Part shown: positions 9,385 to 18,329 of the stretch, one piece after another | Layout of the letters: every line of letters begins with the position of its first letter | How positions within the stretch are numbered: position 1 is the stretch's first letter | Source: Candidatus Heimdallarchaeota archaeon | GTDB taxonomy: Archaea > Asgardarchaeota > Heimdallarchaeia > Hodarchaeales > Hodarchaeaceae | DNA: 50,011 nt | NCBI GenBank assembly: GCA_019057635.1 | Contig: DXJL01000177.1 | Location: 1 to 50,011, forward strand | Direction of reading: 5' to 3' | Position numbers and translations under genes: made by a program | The notes under the pieces: model-generated | What the model saw: the letters and a program-made list of their open reading frames with translations, nothing else | The model's database searches: none | What the model was told of the DNA's origin: nothing

Positions 9385-11604
9385 TTACCCAAGAAGCATT
9401 CTATAAACTTCGTGGGGATCGTGTTCTCCAGGTGCTCTGATTTTAAACCGAATTTCAACTTTCTGATCTGGTTGAACTTCTTCAAAAATCCATTTCATAG
9501 CTTGTCCATTATTCACCGAAGAATGTTCTTCAAAACCAACTTCGGGATCCTCATGAGTCTCCCCTGCTAACTCAAACCCTTGAGGTAGGAAATCTGTGAT
9601 TTCGACATTTTTAATGACGGCAGTTCCATCGTTAACACCTCGAAGGACTACTTCGTATTCATTAGCTTCTTCTGCGGAGGTTGAAGATACCATTTTACCA
9701 ATTTTTAGCTTTCTTCGTTGATGTACGACAGTAATAGGGCCAGCTTCAGCTTCTGCAGAAATGGGTTTTACTTCTGGATACATATTCCCTAACGCTGTAA
9801 CCGTTCCTGTGAACTCTTCTTCGGGTTTGGCTTTGGCGTAGATTGGATACTTTACAAGAATTTCTTCATCTTGCGCAAGAGGACCGAACTCTGTCTCTTC
9901 CAAGTGTTCCATCGTAATTACAACGCTACCATCAGAGACATCAAAATCAAAGTCTTCAAGCTGCTCACCTTCTTTCAAAACTTCTATTTGATCTCGTTCA
10001 GGGCCTTCAAAACCTTCAGGAAGAGCTTCTTGCAGCTGTAGATACATAATCTCTGTACTGCCGATTGATTTTACGACTTGTTCAGATATAACCTCTGTTC
10101 TTCTGAATGATGGTATTTCGAGAGGATCATATGTCTTTGTCACTTCAATACCCATGAATGGTAACGCATATCCAGGTAATACACATTCAGCAACAACTTC
10201 AGCATCGAAGATATATTTGACACTTAAATCAAGTTCTCTCCCAAACTGGGGAATCACATTGTCATCTTCGACCGTTATAGTCCAAGGATCAAGAGAGAAA
10301 GTCTCACCAGGATCAATAGATCGTTCTTCTTCAGGAAATTCTTTTCCAAGCCACTCGACACGAACATTTCCTTCATCAAGAGGCCCTTCATAGATTTTAA
10401 CTTCTTTCAGATCCATTTCGAATTCAGAAGTGTTCTCTAGCTCAAACAAACAATCAAAATCACCAGGATTTTCTTCTTGTTCCTCACGTGAGATGAATTG
10501 AAAAACAGATGAACTGCCTGTGACAGTATCCAGGTCCAAACCAGATAGACTTTTTTCTACAACTTTGTAGGTGGTTTTTGTATCTCCAATAAGGTATGGA
10601 TCATTTCCTTCTTCAGGTAACGTAACCTTCATCACACAGCTTGCTTCTACCGTGTCACCAGCCTCAATTTCTTCAATTTCCCAGAGAATATGACTTCCAT
10701 CGTCATCTGAGTTTTGATTTAATTTTCCTACACTAGCATCAAAGTCCCCTACATTGGTTGCATCATCCAAAATGTACTTTTTAACAACCACATCACTTAA
10801 AGGATGATCAAATTCGTTTGTCAGTTGTAAGGTGAATTTCATACCAGATTCTTCACCCCTTGTGAATAGCGGAGGTGAATCCTCTTTTTCTAAATCCCAA
10901 AAATCTTCTTTAATTGTTAATTTAGGAGCTTCGACTTGGAACTCAAAAGGAACATACTTGGATGACTTTGGATCTAATTCTTTTAGAGCAAACGAGTTAC
11001 CAAATACTGCTGTACCCTGTTCTTCGTCTGCTTCAAAAGTGACCTCATCTACACCTTCTAAAACCGCGTCAACGGCCCAAATTCTATCTTTACTGCCTGT
11101 ATTGGCAATTTCAAGCTTTCCAGTACCAACAAGCCCGTCAATTTGTTCACCTTCTTCATCTACAAGATTATTATCTCTATCGATTCGATATTGAAGGGTT
11201 TCTTGAATTTTTACGTATAAGCCGGCCTGTCCTTTTTCTGATTCATCTAGAGCACGATAATCATCAGCAGCTCTTTCTTCATCTTCTTCTGAAAATTCAC
11301 CTTCACCTAAGGGTCTTCCAAATTGCTGAATCTTATTAGCTCCGTCTTTGGCTTTATTTCGAGCTCCACGATCTCTATCATCTTGTTGAATTCTCTGTAA
11401 TACGGAGACTGCTTCAGGATCGTTTAAAACTACAATTGAATCTATCGCGGTTTTACGTACGTCCTTGTCCTGATCTTTCAGAGCAAATTCAAATAATGCA
11501 TGCAAAGCACTCTTATTTCGCTGTCTTTCAAGAGTTTTTATTGCACTAATTTTTTCATCTTTGCTACTATTTCTATATTGGTCATATGACAATTTTGATA
11601 TCAC
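9385..11604 (-). CDS. Acidic HEAT-repeat plus Ig-like (DUF11-type) repeat protein
   Basis: A 739-residue strongly acidic protein. Residues about 10-95 look like two to three HEAT repeats (for example DQDKDVRKTAIDSIVVLND). An acidic linker follows, then several beta-rich domains to the end. The last (about 626-739) shows the DUF11/conserved-repeat pattern NDGTAVIKNVEITDFLPQGF, and similar blocks occur around 255-330, 375-450 and 490-610. DUF11 domains normally sit on surface proteins, yet there is no signal peptide, membrane span or anchor here, so the protein is probably cytoplasmic. The frame opens with GTG; a TTG four codons later is well placed behind AAGGTG and may be the real start. Function is unknown; a scaffold is the natural guess. 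Confidence 0.85.
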   Translation of the reverse strand: MISKLSYDQYRNSSKDEKISAIKTLERQRNKSALHALFEFALKDQDKDVRKTAIDSIVVLNDPEAVSVLQRIQQDDRDRGARNKAKDGANKIQQFGRPLGEGEFSEEDEERAADDYRALDESEKGQAGLYVKIQETLQYRIDRDNNLVDEEGEQIDGLVGTGKLEIANTGSKDRIWAVDAVLEGVDEVTFEADEEQGTAVFGNSFALKELDPKSSKYVPFEFQVEAPKLTIKEDFWDLEKEDSPPLFTRGEESGMKFTLQLTNEFDHPLSDVVVKKYILDDATNVGDFDASVGKLNQNSDDDGSHILWEIEEIEAGDTVEASCVMKVTLPEEGNDPYLIGDTKTTYKVVEKSLSGLDLDTVTGSSSVFQFISREEQEENPGDFDCLFELENTSEFEMDLKEVKIYEGPLDEGNVRVEWLGKEFPEEERSIDPGETFSLDPWTITVEDDNVIPQFGRELDLSVKYIFDAEVVAECVLPGYALPFMGIEVTKTYDPLEIPSFRRTEVISEQVVKSIGSTEIMYLQLQEALPEGFEGPERDQIEVLKEGEQLEDFDFDVSDGSVVITMEHLEETEFGPLAQDEEILVKYPIYAKAKPEEEFTGTVTALGNMYPEVKPISAEAEAGPITVVHQRRKLKIGKMVSSTSAEEANEYEVVLRGVNDGTAVIKNVEITDFLPQGFELAGETHEDPEVGFEEHSSVNNGQAMKWIFEEVQPDQKVEIRFKIRAPGEHDPHEVYRMLLG

Positions 11605-11871
11605 CTTTTCATTTTTTTATTATTGTAAGTCGTACAGATTGTCCACTCAGTTTACCAGATGTGAACAAACAATGATTGTATAATCTTTAATCAAGCGCTC
11701 TAACAATTAGTTTTTAGTAAAAAAATTTGTCGTTCATTCTTACCCTCGCACGATTATTGTAATTAATTACTTATGATGTTTAGGTGAATCACTTGAGGAC
11801 GATGTCTTATTTTATAATTTCACACCGACAAAAATAACAGCACGTCCGAATATTGTTATTGCTGATTTCTA

Positions 11872-13260
11872 TCAGTTTTTAGAAGATAATTTTTCTATGA
11901 ACGCTGTGAAACGCGACTCTGACATTCTTAAAACCTTTCTTAGACGTTCAGACTTTTCAAAAACTATAAGATCATGTAAAGTAAATATTTTTAGTGTATG
12001 CAATTTCTCTACAGTCTTCGGGCCTATGCCTGGGAGTGATAGCAGTTCGTCGGGAGTTTCACTTTTATCGTCAACTTCTGAATCATCAGTTAATGGTAAT
12101 TGTGCATAGTGTGAGGCATTTTGTTTCCATTTTTGATAGGTTTTCTTGGTTGCAAACCCACCAAGATCTTCAACTGACGAATTAAGTAGGTCTTGTACGG
12201 TTAGAATCCCCACTGATCGTAGCTTTCCTGCAGTTACCTTACCAATACCTTTGAGTACAGTCACTGGTTGATCCAATGGTTTTACTGGTTCTGGTTTTCG
12301 AACACTTTCAGGTTCAATTATCCGACCTATAGAGGCTAACATTTTACTTAGCTCAGTTGTTGACACTCGAAGTGTGTCTTTGAGAAGTGTGATATCCTGG
12401 AAATCTAACAAATTGGTCTTTGATTTCACACCAATTCGCTTTAGTTGTTTGATATGTGAGGTAGTGATTCCTTTAACCATTCTTAAATCATCAGGGACAA
12501 ATTCCAGCTCTGTCTCTACCTCAATCCTGCTGATTTCGTCAGCTTTTTCACTAAGGAGAAGTTCTGCATCCTGTAACATCTTCTCAAGTCTCTTATCGTT
12601 AATTCTCATAATTTCTGCTAAATTGATGCGGTCTCTGTAATTCCATAAATCCGAGACTGTAATAACTTTTATTTGGGCTAGTCGATCAGCATATGTCTTT
12701 CCAATACCACGTACTTCTGTAACAGGAATTTCAGCCTTAAAATCGCTAGTTGGTGTGTGAATTTCAACCTTTTCTTCCTTTAATGCGACAACAGAAACAA
12801 CGGGATCACTAATACCAATAACTTCTTCTTCTACTATCGGAAGAATTTCTGGAAGTTGATATATTATGTCTCCACCGAGTAAAGGATATTCTACCCTTTC
12901 TGTTTTTTCTACAAAAAAAATTTGGCTAAATGATATACTCTTTTGGCCTTCTTCTCCAAGTGATCGTACTTCTTTCACACTGTTCATACCGTCTACCTTA
13001 ACTTGCCAAATCCCTAGATGATCATCCCGTATAGATACTGGGATTGGCCAGTTGTCAACCACTATATCAGTTAAACCTATTCCATATCGATTCATACGAG
13101 AATTTTTCTTGTGATCTAGAATTTGTAGACGATATCGCCCTGGTATCTGCTCACTTTCAAACGCAACGTGAATATTAATTTTTTCACCAGGTTTAAAAGC
13201 GAAGACACTTAGAATTGGATCATTGGCTAAGTAGATACAAATTGTAGGCATTTCATACAC
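11872..13260 (-). CDS. Protein with four helix-hairpin-helix units and a novel N-terminal beta domain
   Basis: A 462-residue protein. Residues about 20-95 form a beta-rich domain marked by YRLQILDHKKNSRMNRYG and WPIP...RDDHLGIWQ, which is also the whole of the neighbouring 108-residue protein. Four helix-hairpin-helix-like units follow at about 182-206, 261-285, 334-358 and 407-431, with signatures VRGIGKTYADRL, VKGITTSHIKQL, LKGIGKVTAGKL and LPGIGPKTVEKL. Such units bind DNA or RNA backbone, or act as packing modules (DUF4332-like). A nucleic-acid-binding role is likely but not shown. The start is GTG at 13260 or ATG at 13253. It lies 54 bases downstream of its short paralogue. Confidence 0.87.
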   Translation of the reverse strand: MYEMPTICIYLANDPILSVFAFKPGEKINIHVAFESEQIPGRYRLQILDHKKNSRMNRYGIGLTDIVVDNWPIPVSIRDDHLGIWQVKVDGMNSVKEVRSLGEEGQKSISFSQIFFVEKTERVEYPLLGGDIIYQLPEILPIVEEEVIGISDPVVSVVALKEEKVEIHTPTSDFKAEIPVTEVRGIGKTYADRLAQIKVITVSDLWNYRDRINLAEIMRINDKRLEKMLQDAELLLSEKADEISRIEVETELEFVPDDLRMVKGITTSHIKQLKRIGVKSKTNLLDFQDITLLKDTLRVSTTELSKMLASIGRIIEPESVRKPEPVKPLDQPVTVLKGIGKVTAGKLRSVGILTVQDLLNSSVEDLGGFATKKTYQKWKQNASHYAQLPLTDDSEVDDKSETPDELLSLPGIGPKTVEKLHTLKIFTLHDLIVFEKSERLRKVLRMSESRFTAFIEKLSSKN

Positions 13261-13314
13261 GATTTTTAGTGCTATACACTTAAAGATATCGACAGACAGA
13301 GGAAGTAGTTCGAA

Positions 13315-13641
13315 TTATTCTCCTGAAAAGAACGTCGCAGGATTCTTTACTTCGAAGAATAATTGGAAATTTTCACTGTCTGATTCAATATAGATCTGCC
13401 AAAACCCTAAATGCCTATCTCTCAGTAATTTAGGAATTGGCCATTGAAATTCAATACCTTTATCAGAACCTTTCCCATATCTGTTAAGTCTAGTATTTTC
13501 TTTCCGATCAAGGATTTGTAAGTGGTATTTATCAGGTATATGTGAGAACTTCGCGGCAAATGAAAACGTTTGACCAGGAAAATATGTATAAAGTGACGTT
13601 CGATCTGAATTGGTTATCGATTTTAGAGAAAATTCCTTCAT
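13315..13641 (-). CDS. Small single-domain paralogue of the HhH protein N-terminus
   Basis: A 108-residue protein that is essentially one domain. Residues 20-90 align without difficulty to 20-95 of the downstream HhH protein: PG, IP, then Y.LQILD.K.N.R.NRYG.G, WPIP, RD.HLG.WQ. The pattern looks like an Ig- or C2-like beta sandwich, and I know no family with these motifs. It has no signal peptide or membrane span. The tandem position suggests gene duplication followed by gain or loss of the HhH repeats; the two proteins may also associate. The ATG start is at 13641. Confidence 0.82.
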   Translation of the reverse strand: MKEFSLKSITNSDRTSLYTYFPGQTFSFAAKFSHIPDKYHLQILDRKENTRLNRYGKGSDKGIEFQWPIPKLLRDRHLGFWQIYIESDSENFQLFFEVKNPATFFSGE

Positions 13642-13695
13642 TTGAAATAGTAATAATTACTATTCCGATAAGTAATCACAATATTGACATAACAT

Positions 13696-15012
13696 TTACA
13701 GATTATCCTTTTTTCTCCTCTTGTTTCTGACTTTCATGAGAAGTCCACTGAAAATTATCACCCCAATAACAAGCATAATTGTGGCTGCAAAAAACGCATA
13801 TCTATAGGCTAATACCTCTGGGACTCCCGATAAAATTTGAGTGTCGATAATCGGACCAGTTAACAATGTTCCAGCTAACCCCCAACTTAGGAAAAAAGTT
13901 GTATTAAATATACTAAATCCTTTCGCACGTCGTTCAGGTGGTATCAATTCGGAAACAAAAGCGTACGAAGAGGCCGTCACAATTACATCTCCTACTCCTC
14001 TTAATGCACTAGCTACATAAATTAAAGGAAGAAAAGTAGCGAATGTAATAAGTGCCAATGCAGCTATTGCCATTCCTGCACCTACTAAAGTTGAGAGACC
14101 ATCACCGATTTTGGAACCCAGTTTTCCTACTAGCAACCCAACAATTATGATTCCCACTGATTGGAAATTTAAGAGAATACTTAATTCTCCATAATCCAAA
14201 TTGAAACCAGAGTCTAAAACCATATATGGAGAAAATATTACTGCTAATGAGTTCCGCCCAAAATTAATGAATACCATGGCAATTAAAAATATGATGAAAA
14301 CTCCTCTCGTTTGTTTATGTGGTGTTCTCTTAAATTTTGATATTGAAGACGAAGCAGTAGTTTCATCCTGCTTTTTTTCGCTTACTCCACCCTCTGGAAT
14401 AAACAACATCGGAATCGTGGAAATAAACATTACTAAAGCAGCAATAAAAAATAAAGGCCCTTCATAAAAACCCCACCCTGGATATAACTGTGTCAGACCA
14501 TCGTAAAGGGCTCCTCCTATTAAAATTCCGATAATCCTACCGACACCACCAACACTCGATAGTTGTCCCTGAATTTCTTGCCTTGTTTCATATTCGTATA
14601 AGTCTGAGATTAGAGCACTCCATCCTGTATTAGACATACTCCAAAAAAATTCAACACCACTTAACCCTAGGATGATGATCCAACCAGCTAGAAGAGGATT
14701 TGATACCATCCGATGAGCAAAGAACACAAGCAGAGTACTGAAACCAGCTGAAATTTCACCAATCACAACTAACGTTCTTCGTAATTGATACTTGTCTGAT
14801 ATTATCCCCCAAAGAAACAATTGACATGCTGAATTGACAATCATTGGTAAAGATGCAAAGAGTGTGGTCTCGGTAACACTTAAACCAAGAAATTCTCGTA
14901 AATATATTGAAAGATATGTATAAAACAACCCTCTCCTAAACATTGCAAGGATTTGGAACGAGGATAAACCGAAAAAAATTGTTGGTTTGCTATAATCCTT
15001 TTTTCGAAACAT
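13696..15012 (-). CDS. Major facilitator superfamily transporter
   Basis: A 438-residue integral membrane protein with about 12 helices in two halves, split by a charged loop at about 215-240 (GGVSEKKQDETTASSSISKF). The loop after helix 2 carries GIISDKYQLRRT, the MFS signature G(x)xxDRxGRR in a weakened form, and ALRGVGDVIVTASS with SELIPPERRAKGFS in the second half is typical of multidrug- or metabolite-type MFS carriers. Substrate is unknown. It diverges from the aIF1A gene across about 265 bases. The short N-terminus before helix 1 suits the chosen ATG at 15012. Confidence 0.9.
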   Translation of the reverse strand: MFRKKDYSKPTIFFGLSSFQILAMFRRGLFYTYLSIYLREFLGLSVTETTLFASLPMIVNSACQLFLWGIISDKYQLRRTLVVIGEISAGFSTLLVFFAHRMVSNPLLAGWIIILGLSGVEFFWSMSNTGWSALISDLYEYETRQEIQGQLSSVGGVGRIIGILIGGALYDGLTQLYPGWGFYEGPLFFIAALVMFISTIPMLFIPEGGVSEKKQDETTASSSISKFKRTPHKQTRGVFIIFLIAMVFINFGRNSLAVIFSPYMVLDSGFNLDYGELSILLNFQSVGIIIVGLLVGKLGSKIGDGLSTLVGAGMAIAALALITFATFLPLIYVASALRGVGDVIVTASSYAFVSELIPPERRAKGFSIFNTTFFLSWGLAGTLLTGPIIDTQILSGVPEVLAYRYAFFAATIMLVIGVIIFSGLLMKVRNKRRKKDNL

Positions 15013-15074
15013 TGTTTTTCCTCATTAATGCAATCTATACGATCACAATATCAATCAATCATAATCCATTATTT

Positions 15075-15095
15075 TCTTCAAAAGATATTTGAAGA
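15075..15095. promoter_or_regulatory. Imperfect dyad between the divergent MFS and aIF1A genes
   Basis: An 8-base inverted repeat (TCTTCAAA and TTTGAAGA) with a 5-base spacer, followed 14 bases later by an 11-base GCCTT-T-AAGGC dyad at 15110-15120. Both lie in the divergent promoter region, so they could be operators, though short AT-rich dyads also arise by chance. Confidence 0.25.
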
Positions 15096-15277
15096 TCAAT
15101 CCTAGATAAGCCTTTAAGGCACCTAACAAGTCTTTCATCATGATGGATTTACCAATTAATTGTATTGAAAAGGAATTGGCTGTTAAAATAAATATTTACC
15201 CCTTCGATAACTAAGTTGGCATTTAGGAGCAATATAACAGAAATACTCTCAAAGAATATATATTGAGGAAAAATGAA

Positions 15278-15676
15278 TTGAGTCCTGGTCAAGGCAAGAG
15301 AAAAAAGCCACCGAAAAGAGGCAAAGGTAGAGGATTTGTTCCAGCTTCGGGTTATTCAAGGAGAACACGCTATCCTAATGAAGCAGAAGTTATCGGAGTT
15401 GTTATTCGGAATCTTGGGGCGCGTAGAATGGATGTCTTATGTGCCGATCAAGTTAAAAGAGTTGCACGAATTCCTGGTCGTTTCAGAAGAGGATATAGGA
15501 TTACGGTAAACGATGTCGTATTAGTTGAACCATGGAGTGATCTTGCTGGTGATAGAGGTGATATCACTTATCGTTATCGAAAAAACGAGATCCGCCCCCT
15601 TTCTAGACGATACAAAAAGGAATTAGATCAATTAGAAGTTGAAATTCCACGAGTGATGGATGAAGAACAGAGATAG
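15278..15676 (+). CDS. Translation initiation factor 1A (aIF1A)
   Basis: The archaeal counterpart of eIF1A, which binds the small-subunit A site and aids start-codon selection. The basic glycine-rich N-terminus (GQGKRKKPPKRGKGRG) is followed by an S1-like OB fold with EVIGVVIRNLGARRMDVLC, KRVARIPGRFRR and the strand ending NDVVLVEPW, then the ITYRYRKNEIRPL helix edge, all close to the family pattern. The frame is open from a TTG at 15263, but that codon has no ribosome site; the TTG at 15278 has GAGG nine bases upstream (15265-15268) and is the better start, giving 132 residues. The long acidic C-tail of eukaryotic eIF1A is absent. Confidence 0.93.
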   Translation: MSPGQGKRKKPPKRGKGRGFVPASGYSRRTRYPNEAEVIGVVIRNLGARRMDVLCADQVKRVARIPGRFRRGYRITVNDVVLVEPWSDLAGDRGDITYRYRKNEIRPLSRRYKKELDQLEVEIPRVMDEEQR

Positions 15677-15745
15677 AATATAGAGACCTTGTGTCTCGTT
15701 CCATTTTTAATTTACTTTTGTACTTTTTTAGGAGTAGTATCTGTT

Positions 15746-16501
15746 ATGACTTTTATCATTGCCCATCGGGGTTTTCGTAAAACCTCTGAGCCTGATAATA
15801 GTATTCAAGCATTTCAAACTGCAATTGAGGCAAATGCAGATGGATTTGAATTTGATGTGCAGCTCTCTTCTGATGGTCATTTGGTTTGTTTTCATGATGC
15901 AACCCTCGCAAAATTAGGCCGATCTGAGCGAATAGATGATTTGAAGCTTGGAGACTTAACTGAAATTGAGTTATCCGAAGGAATAACCATCCCTTCGATT
16001 GAGGACATTCTGGAAAAATTTGGAAATAAAATTTTAATGAATATTGAACTAAAACCTCAAAAGAATGGAGTAAAAGAATTAGTTCGAGTAATTCAACAAT
16101 ATAATATTAACAATACCCCTGAGAACATCATTATATCATCCTTTCATGGTGAAGCGTTACATAAGATTAAAGAACTAAATCCAGAATTACCCACTGGTCT
16201 TTTAGTCGGATTTGCCCGAAACCAAATTCTACTGACTCAAAAATTTAATTGTGACGCGATCCATCCTTTTTACGATAAAATTCCAGGTGGAGGGACGAAA
16301 ATTCCATACTGGTTATCTACACGTCTCCATAAATATTATACACATAAATCTTTCAAAGAAGCAAGAAACAAGGGCATACTGGTCAATCCGTATACTGTAA
16401 ATACTGAGCAATATTTACTGAGTTGCTTTAAGAAAAAAGTTTATGGAGTAATAACTGATGAGGTGGATCGTGCTTTTCAAATAAGGCAAAATTTCTATTG
16501 A
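15746..16501 (+). CDS. Glycerophosphodiester phosphodiesterase
   Basis: A GDPD-family TIM-barrel enzyme that hydrolyses glycerophosphodiesters to glycerol phosphate and an alcohol. Starting from MTFIIAHRG, the HRG (7-9), E..NS..AF motif, EFDVQLSSDG (the metal-binding E-D pair) and CFHDATL are all in place, as is the later NIELKP. The frame is open from a GTG at 15689, which would add 19 hydrophobic residues, but AGGAG at 15730-15734 favours ATG 15746 and a cytoplasmic protein of 251 residues. If the longer form is used, the extension could be a signal sequence. The gene's end overlaps the convergent Nudix gene by seven bases. Confidence 0.9.
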   Translation: MTFIIAHRGFRKTSEPDNSIQAFQTAIEANADGFEFDVQLSSDGHLVCFHDATLAKLGRSERIDDLKLGDLTEIELSEGITIPSIEDILEKFGNKILMNIELKPQKNGVKELVRVIQQYNINNTPENIIISSFHGEALHKIKELNPELPTGLLVGFARNQILLTQKFNCDAIHPFYDKIPGGGTKIPYWLSTRLHKYYTHKSFKEARNKGILVNPYTVNTEQYLLSCFKKKVYGVITDEVDRAFQIRQNFY

Positions 16502-17010
16502 TCACGACCAAAAGTCCACCAGCTGATACCAGTATTTCTATAAAGGAATTTACCCTCAATAATCTCATCAGTTTCCAAAATTTTTGGGGTGAATATCCGA
16601 TCTCCTCCCCACATATTCTCATACGGAACTTTGTCCTTTACGAACCAATGCAATTCTCCTTCGGAATTAACGAAATTCCTTTTCTCTTCAACCGTTGCGG
16701 TATATAAGAATACTAACCAGTTGAAGGCGGGTAAATCCTCTGATTCTTTCTTTCTGTTTATTTCATCAAAATAAATATATCCCCGAAAAGATATATCGGA
16801 GGGTTCAAATTCATATCCTGCTTCTTCTTTGATCTCACGAATGATGCATTCGAGAGGAGTTTCCCCAGGTTCAAGTCTCCCACCTACTCCAATAAATTTC
16901 CCCTCATGAAAATCATTTTCCTTCTTATTACGATAAAGTAACAAGACTTCGTTTTCATGGACAAGATAAGCCAGAGTTGCTAGTTTATGCATGGGCACAC
17001 TAATTTTCAT
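16495..17010 (-). CDS. Nudix hydrolase, possibly 8-oxo-dGTP-type
   Basis: A 171-residue Nudix enzyme with a perfect Nudix box at 44-66: G, five residues, E50, seven residues, R58-E59..E62-E63.G65. These residues bind the metals that cleave nucleoside diphosphate-X bonds. The flanking LLLYRNKKENDFHEGKFIGVGG and the later F..LF.. strands resemble MutT/MTH1-type sanitising enzymes, so an oxidised nucleotide is a plausible substrate, but Nudix specificity cannot be read from sequence alone. It converges with, and overlaps by seven bases, the GDPD gene. A sanitising role would sit well with the DNPH1-like gene elsewhere in the window. Confidence 0.9.
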   Translation of the reverse strand: MKISVPMHKLATLAYLVHENEVLLLYRNKKENDFHEGKFIGVGGRLEPGETPLECIIREIKEEAGYEFEPSDISFRGYIYFDEINRKKESEDLPAFNWLVFLYTATVEEKRNFVNSEGELHWFVKDKVPYENMWGGDRIFTPKILETDEIIEGKFLYRNTGISWWTFGRDQ

Positions 17011-17171
17011 CCGTATTCTTTTAATTGAGAGACCTACTTATTAATTTCACCAAACATCAAATACTTTCATATTATTTGCTAAATTCTTACATTTTTTTTG
17101 TGATATTTAACGCTGAGGTGTAAATTTCAATTTTGAAACATTAGAAAAAGAGAAAGAGGAGAAAATTATGG

Positions 17172-18317
17172 TTATTTTTCTCGTCCAAATTTCGCAAATA
17201 CAGTGATTCCAGCTAGAATAATGACAACACAAAATCCGATCATTATTACTAAATCTAACAATACTTTTTCACTAGTAATTGCTGCTCCTCTAAGAAAAAT
17301 AGATGTTAACGCATCTGTAACGTAATAAGCTGGAACTAGCTGACCAACTGCATCAGGAACAGGAACAAATGTGCCTAAAAACATTTGAGGTAGAATAAAC
17401 ATGAAGCTTATTCCAGTTGCTGCTCCTGGAGTTTTAGCGATAGAAGCCGTAATTAACCCAAATCCTATATTGCAGAGGGCCAGTAGTAGAACGATTACAA
17501 AAGCGAAGATATATCCAGATAAGTCAGTTAAAGGATTGAATCCCATCAAATTCGCCATAATAAAGATAATCGCTACCTGAAGAACAGCTGTTATCATATT
17601 TGCAGTTACGCTACTGAGAATTACATCTGTTGGTGAAGTAGGAGTTACCTGTATTCGTCGTAATAGTCCTTCAGTTCGTTCTTCTACAAATCCTTCTGCA
17701 ACTATCATTGTTAAGAAAATTGCAGCAAAAGCAAACATCCCAGGTGCCATTAAATCAAATTGGGTAAAATGATCGGCTTCAATTCCCTCAGGAGTTCCAA
17801 TCTGAACTGGTTGGGCCACAATCATAGATTGCTTCCCATATAGAGTCTCAGCCAATATTTGTTGAACAAGAGGTGGTATAGCAGCTGATACGATCATAGA
17901 ACCCTGATCGACAGTGAGTTCAACTGTTGAATTAACCCATGTACTTGCATTTGTAGGATTTAAGTTATAAGAATTGAAGCTATTGCTAAAATTCTCTGGA
18001 ATAACAAGGAATGCATCAATTATCCCTTGTGAGAGATCGTCTTCTGCTTCTACACTAGTGTCATAAGATTTCGTCTCAAGTACTTCACTTTCAGTTAGAT
18101 TACCAATGAAATATTCAGCCCAAATTGTCTCATCCAAATCGACAATTCCTATAGTATATGCTACTTCCCCACCTGCTCCTCCTAAAGATCCGAATGCGAA
18201 CCCAAAAGCACCTGTGAGTATTAATGGGAATATTAATGCTAAGAAGAGCGTAGCAGGAACTCGAACTAATTTTTTCAGATCCTTTTTCATTAATGAGTAA
18301 ATACGTTGCAAATTCAT
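17172..18317 (-). CDS. ABC-2 type transporter permease
   Basis: A 381-residue permease of the ABC-2 group. One N-terminal helix (about 19-42) is followed by a large outside loop of about 140 residues with several sequons, and then five C-terminal helices; the short DLLNPTN-type and FVEERTEGLLRRIQVTPTSP segments match the coupling region of YhgE/DrrB-like exporters. It exports an unknown substrate, possibly a lipid or drug. The ATPase gene lies 12 bases upstream on the same strand, and the two form one exporter. The N-terminal cytoplasmic stub (MNLQRIYSLMKKDLKKLVR) is amphipathic and basic, as usual. Confidence 0.9.
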   Translation of the reverse strand: MNLQRIYSLMKKDLKKLVRVPATLFLALIFPLILTGAFGFAFGSLGGAGGEVAYTIGIVDLDETIWAEYFIGNLTESEVLETKSYDTSVEAEDDLSQGIIDAFLVIPENFSNSFNSYNLNPTNASTWVNSTVELTVDQGSMIVSAAIPPLVQQILAETLYGKQSMIVAQPVQIGTPEGIEADHFTQFDLMAPGMFAFAAIFLTMIVAEGFVEERTEGLLRRIQVTPTSPTDVILSSVTANMITAVLQVAIIFIMANLMGFNPLTDLSGYIFAFVIVLLLALCNIGFGLITASIAKTPGAATGISFMFILPQMFLGTFVPVPDAVGQLVPAYYVTDALTSIFLRGAAITSEKVLLDLVIMIGFCVVIILAGITVFAKFGREK

Positions 18318-18329
18318 TTTCTTCCACCT

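Noticed and set aside
9385..11604. S-layer or cell-wall protein because of the DUF11-type repeats.
   Set aside because: No signal peptide, membrane span or anchor is present, and HEAT repeats are at the N-terminus.
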